NCBI GenBank assembly: GCA_963710645.1
Contig: CAVQBD010000006.1
Location: 348,397 to 412,396 of the forward strand
Source: FEB-10 sp963710645
GTDB taxonomy: Bacteria; Acidobacteriota; Thermoanaerobaculia; Thermoanaerobaculales; Sulfomarinibacteraceae
DNA: 64,000 bases
Direction of reading: 5' to 3'
Both the position numbers and the translations under genes were made by a program. Below are positions 58,471-64,000 of this stretch, piece after piece. Each line of letters begins with the position of its first letter. Position 1 is the stretch's first letter. The notes under the pieces are model-generated. The model was given only the letters and a program-made list of their open reading frames with translations, ran no database searches and had not been told where the DNA came from.

Positions 58471-60378
58471 ATGCACGGAGAGGGATTTTTCTACCAGGCC
58501 TTCGTCTATCTGGCCGCCGCCGTACTCTCGGTGCCGGTGGCCAAGCGACTGGGCCTGGGGTCCGTCCTGGGCTACCTCATCGCCGGCATTGTGATCGGCC
58601 CATTCGGTCTTGCCCTTGTGGGTCAAGAAGGGCAGGATGTCCTGCACTTCGCCGAGTTCGGCGTGGTCATGATGCTCTTTCTCATCGGGCTCGAACTCCA
58701 ACCGTCGTTGCTGTGGCGCATGCGAACCTCGATCCTGGGGCTGGGCGGTCTCCAGGTCGGGATCACCGCCGCGGTGTTTGCAGGAATTGGGATATGGGCG
58801 GGACTCGACTGGCGGACTTCTCTGGCCGTCGGGTTGATTCTGTCGTTGTCCTCCACCGCCATCGTGCTGCAGACGTTGCAGGAACGAGACCTCATGAAGA
58901 CTGCGGGCGGCAAGAGCTCGTTTTCAGTCCTTCTCTTTCAAGACATCGCGGTGATCCCCATGTTGGCGCTGCTTCCGCTGCTGGCCCACGGCAGCCCAAC
59001 GGTCGCTGATCACGGCGGTGGGGTTCACCCCACGACCTGGGTCGAGGGACTCCCTGGATGGGGGGCTGCGCTGGCGGTCGTCGCGGCGGTTGGGTTGATC
59101 GTGGTCGGCGGCAGATATCTGGTGCGGCCGGCATTTCGGTTCATCGCCCGAGCCCACGTTCCGGAGATTTTCACGGCCGCGGCGCTGTTGCTCGTGATCG
59201 GCATTGCCCTGCTCATGTCCAAGGTGGGGCTGAGCCCGGCCCTTGGCACCTTTCTAGCCGGTGTGGTCCTGGCCACGAGCCAGTACCGGCACGAGTTGGA
59301 GGGAGACATCGCGCCCTTCAAGGCGCTGCTGTTGGGGTTATTTTTCATTGCCGTCGGGTCGTCCATAGACTTCGGCGAAATCATGGCCAACCCAAGCCTC
59401 ATCATCGGTCTGGTCGCCGGGTTGATCGCGGTGAAATTCGCCATTCTCTTCGTGCTGGGCCGGGTCTTCCGAATGAGCCTCGACCAAAATCTGCTGTTTG
59501 CCTTCGCCCTCGCGCAGGCCGGCGAGTTCGCATTCGTGCTGTTCTCGTTCGCGACCCAACAGGGGGTTCTTTTGCTGGCGGTGACCACACCCTTGATCGC
59601 GGTCGTGGCGCTGACCATGGCGCTGACCCCTCTGCTGATGCTCGTCAACGAACGGCTGATCCAGCCGCGGTTCGGAACCCGCGAAAGCGCACCGGAGGAC
59701 CCGGACGAGATGGAAGAGTCCCACCCGGTGATCATCGCGGGATACGGACGATTCGGGACCATCATCGGTCGAATGTTAAGGGCCAACGGGATTGGTGTGA
59801 CGGTGCTCGATCTCGACTCCGACCACGTGGAGATGCTGCGTTCGCTGGGCCAGAAGGTCTTCTATGGCGACGCTTCGCGGCTGGGCCTGCTGCGGGCAGC
59901 GGGAGCGGAGACGGCCCGCGTGCTGGTGGTGGCGGTGGACGATCCCGAACGCATTCTGGAGATTGCCGAGATCGCGCGGGCAAACTTTCCGAATCTCACG
60001 GTGGTTACGCGGGCCGTGAATCGGACCCACGCCTACGAACTCATCGACGCCGAGGTGGAGCACGTCTACCGTGAATCGCTGGATACCTCCATCCGAGTGG
60101 GCGTGGATGTGATGAGGATGTTGGGTCTCCCGGCACATGAGGCCGTTCGTCGGGGCCGCATGTTCCGCCGCCACGATGAGCAGGCGCTGCGCAAGCTTGC
60201 GGGTCTCAGGTCGGACCGGAAGGCGTACGTTCTCGGTGTCCGACAGCAGACCGAGGAGTTGGAGCGGATCCTGCGCGACGACCAGCGCGAGTTTCACCCC
60301 GAAGAGGATGTGGCCTGGGACGCCGACACCATGCGTCAGGAGGTCACGGAGAACAGCCGCACCTCAAGCCAGGACTGA
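58471..60378 (+). CDS. kefC: KefC-type K+/H+ antiporter with RCK domain
   Basis: A 635-aa CPA2 antiporter with about 12 TM helices (LGSVLGYLIAGIVIGPFGL, FGVVMMLFLIGLELQP, SLSSTAIVLQTLQE, FLAGVVLATSQYRHELE), then an RCK_N (TrkA-N) domain (VIIAGYGRFGTIIGRML, VLDLDSDHVEMLRSLG, VFYGDASRLGLLRAAGAE) and a C-terminal tail. Exports K+ in exchange for H+, lowering cytoplasmic pH when glutathione adducts form (family knowledge). Paired with the KefF-like gene just upstream. Length matches the KefC family. Confidence 0.93.
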   Translation: MHGEGFFYQAFVYLAAAVLSVPVAKRLGLGSVLGYLIAGIVIGPFGLALVGQEGQDVLHFAEFGVVMMLFLIGLELQPSLLWRMRTSILGLGGLQVGITAAVFAGIGIWAGLDWRTSLAVGLILSLSSTAIVLQTLQERDLMKTAGGKSSFSVLLFQDIAVIPMLALLPLLAHGSPTVADHGGGVHPTTWVEGLPGWGAALAVVAAVGLIVVGGRYLVRPAFRFIARAHVPEIFTAAALLLVIGIALLMSKVGLSPALGTFLAGVVLATSQYRHELEGDIAPFKALLLGLFFIAVGSSIDFGEIMANPSLIIGLVAGLIAVKFAILFVLGRVFRMSLDQNLLFAFALAQAGEFAFVLFSFATQQGVLLLAVTTPLIAVVALTMALTPLLMLVNERLIQPRFGTRESAPEDPDEMEESHPVIIAGYGRFGTIIGRMLRANGIGVTVLDLDSDHVEMLRSLGQKVFYGDASRLGLLRAAGAETARVLVVAVDDPERILEIAEIARANFPNLTVVTRAVNRTHAYELIDAEVEHVYRESLDTSIRVGVDVMRMLGLPAHEAVRRGRMFRRHDEQALRKLAGLRSDRKAYVLGVRQQTEELERILRDDQREFHPEEDVAWDADTMRQEVTENSRTSSQD

Positions 60379-60428
60379 CCCCGGGGATTGGTCCATCGAG
60401 ACCTCTTCGAACGATCGTCCTCGAATAT

Positions 60429-61154
60429 CTAGCGCTTCGCACCGACCCCAGTGACCAGCAGGAGCGTCTGGGGATCGAGCAGGATGTTGAGGTCCTGGTC
60501 AACGGCCCGCTGTTGGTCCTTCACGACGTGGAGACGGACCTTGGGGCCCTGGGGATCGAGCCGGAACGCGAGGTCCACGTGCTCCTCGAAGGCATCGGCC
60601 GGCGGCGGTAGGTGGCCGGGCTCGGCCTGGGGGCCGTCGCGGTGGGTCCGACACGCCATCCAGAGCTCGGCGCCAACCTCGCCGGCGAGAGCGCGCAACT
60701 CGGCCACGGTGGGTGCGTCGAGTTCGGTGTACTCCATCCGGTCGAGGATGATGACATCGGGGGAGAACTCCATGGCGCTGTCCAGCATCGAGAGAACCTG
60801 GCGCATCCGTTCCACCGAGAACGAACGACCCAGGTAGGTGTGGATGTGCCGGCTGCGCTCCATCTCGAGCTGGACTGCGGTCCGGTGCTGGAGCTTCTTG
60901 TTGTAGCGCAGCATCTCGGTAAGCTTCTCGTCATACCAGTCACGGATCCTGTCCACGGTGCGCTCGAGAGAAACGTGGAGCACCTTCTGGCCCGAGAGCA
61001 GGGCGTCGACGCCGATGCCCACAAGAAAAGCAGTCTTGCCGACGCCTGCCCGTGAGGTCACGAGAGCCAGCTTGCCGGGTCCGGGACCGGGGTGGCCGTC
61101 ACGCTCCAACAGGGTTCTGGGAGAGCGGCGCAGTGAAATCATCAACTCGGTCAT
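60429..61154 (-). CDS. Small P-loop ATPase coupled to EF-G
   Basis: A 241-aa RecA/DnaB-like ATPase with Walker A SRAGVGKTA (about 34-42), Walker B DVIILDRME, and a C-terminal strand region (HVDLAFRLDPQGPKVRLHVVKDQQ) similar to DnaB/KaiC-type folds. I do not recognise a named family. The start overlaps the EF-G stop as ATGA, so it is translated together with EF-G. A role near translation is possible but only by context. Confidence 0.75.
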   Translation of the reverse strand: MTELMISLRRSPRTLLERDGHPGPGPGKLALVTSRAGVGKTAFLVGIGVDALLSGQKVLHVSLERTVDRIRDWYDEKLTEMLRYNKKLQHRTAVQLEMERSRHIHTYLGRSFSVERMRQVLSMLDSAMEFSPDVIILDRMEYTELDAPTVAELRALAGEVGAELWMACRTHRDGPQAEPGHLPPPADAFEEHVDLAFRLDPQGPKVRLHVVKDQQRAVDQDLNILLDPQTLLLVTGVGAKR

Positions 61155-63241
61155 GATTCGTCCTCCTCGGTCACCTGGCCTCTGTATTTCTTGAGCAACT
61201 CGTCGGTCACCTCGCGCGGCGCCGGGGCGTATCGGGCGAATTCCATGGTGAATTCGGCCTTGCCCTCGGTGGCGGAGCGCAGGTCGGTGGAGTAGCCGAA
61301 CATCTCGGCCAACGGCACCTCGGCGTCCACTCGCGCAAACCCGCCATCTTCGGTGGATCCGAGTACGGTCCCACGACGCTGCATCATGGACTTGTAAATA
61401 GCGCCCTGGAACTCGGTGGGTCCTTCGATCGAGACCTTCATCACCGGCTCGAGGATTCGAGGCGATGCCTTTTTGTAGGTCTCCCGGAAGGCGGCCCGGG
61501 AAGCGATCTGGAAGGCCATGTCGGAGGAGTCCACCGCATGGGAGTTGCCGTCAACCAGGACCGCTCGGACCCCCACCACCGGGAATCCGATGAGCTGCCC
61601 CTTGTCGAGTCCCGACCGAAATCCCTTGTCGCAGGCAGCGATGAAGTCCGACGGGATCGAACCGCCGTAGATTTTGTTGACGAACTCGTAGTCGCCCTCG
61701 ACAAACGGTTCGATGTAGCCGACAACCTTCGCGTATTGACCGGAGCCTCCGGTCTGCTTCTTGTGCAGGTAGTCGAAGTCGGCACGACGAGAGATGGCCT
61801 CGCGATAGGCCACCTGGGGGGCGCCGGTCTCCACGTCTGCCGCGTACTCGCGGTTCATGCGCTGGACATAGACGTCGAGGTGGAGCTCCCCCATGCCGGA
61901 GATGATTGTCTCGCCGCTCTCGGGGTCGAGGGTGACCCGGAACGTGGGATCCTCCTTGGTGAACCGGTTGAGCGCCTTGGACATGTTGTCCTGAGCCTTT
62001 GAATCCACCGGTGTGATCGAAAGCGAGATCACCGGATCTGGAACAAACATGGAGGTCATGGCCAACCGGGGCCCGTCGCCGACAAAGGTGTCGCCGGTGT
62101 GGCAGTCGATGCCGAAGAGACCCACGATGTCGCCGGGACCCGCCGATTCGATGTCCTCCATCTTGTCAGCGTGCATCCTCACCAACCGGCCGATCTTGAT
62201 CTTCTTGCCGGTTCGGGTCTGGTAGACGGTGTCTCCCTTTGCCAGTGTTCCCTGGTAGACCCGGAGGAAGGTGAGCTGGCCGTATCGCCCTTCGTCGAGT
62301 TTGAAAGCGTAGGCCACTGTCTGTTTGTCCGGATCGGAGACCAGCGTGACGGATTGGTCGTCGTTGTCGATGTCCACTGCCTCGATGGGCACCTCGTTCG
62401 GGGAGGGCAGGTAGTGGTTGACCGCGTCGAGCAGCGGCTGCACGCCTTTGTTCTTGTAGGCCGAACCGATCAGTACCGGCGTGAGCTCCAGCGACAGGAC
62501 GCCCTTGCGGATGGCATCGTGAATGAGCTCCGGGGTTGCGGAGTCCTCCAGTGCCGCCTCCAGCAGCTCGTCCGAAAAGAGGCTGGCAGTGTCCAGCAGC
62601 TCGGCCCGGCGCTCTTCGGCGAGCTCCATGAGCCCGGCAGGAATCTCACCGATCTCGACGTTCTCGCCGTTCTCGCCCCGGAAATACAGCGCCTTCATGT
62701 CGATCAGATCGACGACACCTTCAAAGTTCGCCTCCAGACCGATGGGGAGCTGAAGCAGCACGGCGTTGTGGCCGAGCTTGTCCCGCAGCGCCCGGGTGAC
62801 CCGATCGGGGTTGGCACCGGAGCGATCGCACTTGTTGACGAACGCGATCCGCGGCACCTTGTAGCGCTTCATCTGCCGGTCCACGGTGATGGACTGTGAC
62901 TGGACTCCCGCCACGGAACACAGCACCAGCACAGCACCGTCGAGGACTCGGAGCGAGCGCTCCACCTCGATGGTGAAGTCGACATGGCCCGGTGTGTCGA
63001 TGATGTTGACGTGGTGTCCGTTCCACTCCACATAGGTTGCGGCTGAAGTAATGGTGATGCCGCGCTCCCGTTCCAGTTCCATGTGATCCATGGTCGCGCC
63101 CACGCCGTCTTTTCCCTTGACGTCGTGGATCGCATGAATCCTCTGGGCGTAGAATAGGATCCTCTCCGTGAGAGTGGTCTTGCCCGAGTCGATGTGGGCA
63201 GAGATCCCGATGTTCCGGATCCTTTGAGTGTCTTCGATCAT
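61151..63241 (-). CDS. fusA: Elongation factor G (spd/mitochondrial EFG1-like)
   Basis: A 696-aa translocase GTPase. G1 is AHIDSGKTT (Ser where most bacterial EF-G have Ala), switch II DTPGHVD, G4 NKCD; domains II-V follow to a conserved C-terminus (YAPAPREVTDELLKKYRG). HIDSGKTTLTERILFY is the pattern of mitochondrial EFG1 and the related spdEFG1 group of some bacteria, so it may be a second EF-G (inference). The start at 63241 is set by the IRNIGI family N-terminus; the frame runs 16 codons further. Coupled downstream to the P-loop ATPase. Confidence 0.95.
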   Translation of the reverse strand: MIEDTQRIRNIGISAHIDSGKTTLTERILFYAQRIHAIHDVKGKDGVGATMDHMELERERGITITSAATYVEWNGHHVNIIDTPGHVDFTIEVERSLRVLDGAVLVLCSVAGVQSQSITVDRQMKRYKVPRIAFVNKCDRSGANPDRVTRALRDKLGHNAVLLQLPIGLEANFEGVVDLIDMKALYFRGENGENVEIGEIPAGLMELAEERRAELLDTASLFSDELLEAALEDSATPELIHDAIRKGVLSLELTPVLIGSAYKNKGVQPLLDAVNHYLPSPNEVPIEAVDIDNDDQSVTLVSDPDKQTVAYAFKLDEGRYGQLTFLRVYQGTLAKGDTVYQTRTGKKIKIGRLVRMHADKMEDIESAGPGDIVGLFGIDCHTGDTFVGDGPRLAMTSMFVPDPVISLSITPVDSKAQDNMSKALNRFTKEDPTFRVTLDPESGETIISGMGELHLDVYVQRMNREYAADVETGAPQVAYREAISRRADFDYLHKKQTGGSGQYAKVVGYIEPFVEGDYEFVNKIYGGSIPSDFIAACDKGFRSGLDKGQLIGFPVVGVRAVLVDGNSHAVDSSDMAFQIASRAAFRETYKKASPRILEPVMKVSIEGPTEFQGAIYKSMMQRRGTVLGSTEDGGFARVDAEVPLAEMFGYSTDLRSATEGKAEFTMEFARYAPAPREVTDELLKKYRGQVTEEDES

Positions 63242-63916
63242 AATCGTCTCGCCTTGCGCGACCCTCCGGAGCCGCACCCTTTCATTCACATCGAATGGGG
63301 CAATTGTGCCTCATCGACGGCTGCTGTCAATTGTGGGTGGATCTGCCCTCGATGATATCGGCCGGTCCGAACCCCGAGGGCGCGAGAATGTACAACTCCG
63401 ATATCAATATGTCAATTCCGTGAGTGTCGTGTAGGTCAGTGGGTTCAACAGGATTGGGTTCCCGAGGGGTGAATCGAACCGTCGTTTTGTGGCGTCCGTT
63501 GGACGTCACCGGGGAGCCCGACACCGTTTGGTCCTGAAAAATAGGACAGTTGGTGATAAACTGTCAATTCGCAGGACAATGACGTTCAAAGTACTGATTC
63601 TGTGATGCATGGATCATGCAACCCGGGGCGCAAAAGGTGATTCACGTGATCTGGACCGCGGACTTTTGATCGATTTTGTGGTATGCTTGTGCAGTACCAG
63701 GAGGTTCTTTCATCCATGGGAGTGGACGAGTCGCAATTGGTCCAAGGCCAATCGCCAATAGGGATTTTTGTCGGAGGTCATGCTGGTGACTATGCCAGAA
63801 TTGTACAGTCGGGTTCCCTCGCCGTTCGCCCGAGGTCGAAGCATGTATCGACCGTGGGTCGAATTGGCGGAGGAGGGTGCCTTGGACAGTACTGCGAATC
63901 GAAAGGGAGATTGGTC
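63242..63916. other. Gene-poor, structured region between fusA and an exported protein gene
   Basis: About 675 nt with no convincing gene. It must hold the fusA promoter (minus) and the promoter/leader of the gene at 63917. Several inverted repeats lie at 63493-63620. An AGGAGG at 63699-63704 precedes an in-frame ATG at 63716 that could extend the last gene by 67 codons, but the translation is unlike a signal peptide. Confidence 0.5.
63531..63620 (+). promoter_or_regulatory. Cluster of inverted repeats, possible attenuator or operators
   Basis: gtcct/aggac (63531-63535 with 63543-63547), gacagtt/aactgtc (63545-63551 with 63559-63565), and tgcatg/catgca (63606-63611 with 63615-63620). The first two share 3 nt and so exclude each other, a layout of switchable leaders. 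The motif aggaca occurs twice. Confidence 0.35.
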
Positions 63917-64000
63917 ATGATGAAGAGCACCTCCGTTCCGCGGTCGCGGTTGACGGCAGCCGTTACCTCCGCCCTGGTTCTGGGATTTTTGGCTACTGCT
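63917..64000 (+). CDS. Exported protein, N-terminal signal peptide only (cut by window end)
   Basis: MMKSTSVPRSRLTAAVTSALVLGFLATA... is a classical signal peptide with basic n-region and hydrophobic core. GGGAG lies 7 nt before the ATG at 63917. Only 28 codons are visible, so the product is unknown. Confidence 0.75.
   Translation, partial: MMKSTSVPRSRLTAAVTSALVLGFLATA

Noticed and set aside
52379..58701. Long antisense frames at 52379-54451, 54745-56220 and 57004-58701
   Set aside because: They mirror well-supported genes (kinase, S37 peptidase, Trx-HEAT/KefF) and lack protein-like motifs.
63461..63480. tRNA T-loop-like sequence (ggttcgattc on the minus strand)
   Set aside because: The flanking bases do not pair into a T stem, and no anticodon or acceptor stem is found nearby.

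Overview
The window is GC-rich and almost fully coding. It probably comes from an Acidobacteriota-type bacterium (Thermoanaerobaculia or a relative). That is an inference from the many Ser/Thr kinases starting MIGTTLAHYRIT with PD40 propeller or TolB_N/TPR tails, and from the EF-G type; no rRNA or other phylogenetic marker is present.

Region 1 (1-26 kb, minus strand) is one run of eight Ser/Thr protein kinase genes, the last cut by the window start. Six of the seven junctions are 4-nt start/stop overlaps (ATGA or GTGA) and the other is a 7-nt gap, so this is one translationally coupled operon read from about 26.0 kb leftwards. Five kinases have the layout kinase - one TM helix - C-terminal PD40/TolB-like propeller. 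Two giant kinases (1664 and 1671 aa, no TM seen) carry three successive [TolB_N-like - TPR] modules. The truncated one is kinase - TM - TolB_N-like - TPR. Four of the propeller kinases carry an 84-94 aa low-complexity insert inside the kinase N-lobe, encoded by a palindromic dispersed-repeat-like DNA element that stays open in frame. Two neighbouring kinases share about 1045 bp of apparently identical sequence. A second, two-gene kinase operon (49.6-54.7 kb) has the same design, and both operons share a 14-nt motif (12/14) upstream.

Region 2 (26-31 kb) holds two secreted FG-GAP proteins with a similar C-terminal tail, flanking a membrane diguanylate cyclase. Region 3 (31-49.5 kb) is mixed: a secreted subtilase, a GT4 glycosyltransferase, two lipoproteins (MliC-like and YbaY-like), an AEC permease, an M20 peptidase, a winged-helix/FHA regulator (a candidate reader of the kinases' phosphothreonine output), two TGS-domain GTPases, a SIMPL protein, a sulfatase, a frameshifted 5'-nucleotidase, a DUF1295 methyltransferase-like protein, an ExeA/GspB pair, an RRM protein with a long 5' UTR and a clear terminator, and a two-domain ABM-like protein.

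Region 4 (54.7-64 kb) holds an S37 peptidase fused to an unfamiliar N-terminal beta domain, a thioredoxin-fold/HEAT fusion, a KefF/KefC pair, and EF-G translationally coupled to a small P-loop ATPase. The window ends with a structured, gene-poor leader before the signal peptide of a truncated exported protein.

The main theme is Ser/Thr phosphorylation signalling with a lineage-expanded, recently recombining set of receptor kinases. Family assignments rest on motif recognition by eye; no database search was run.
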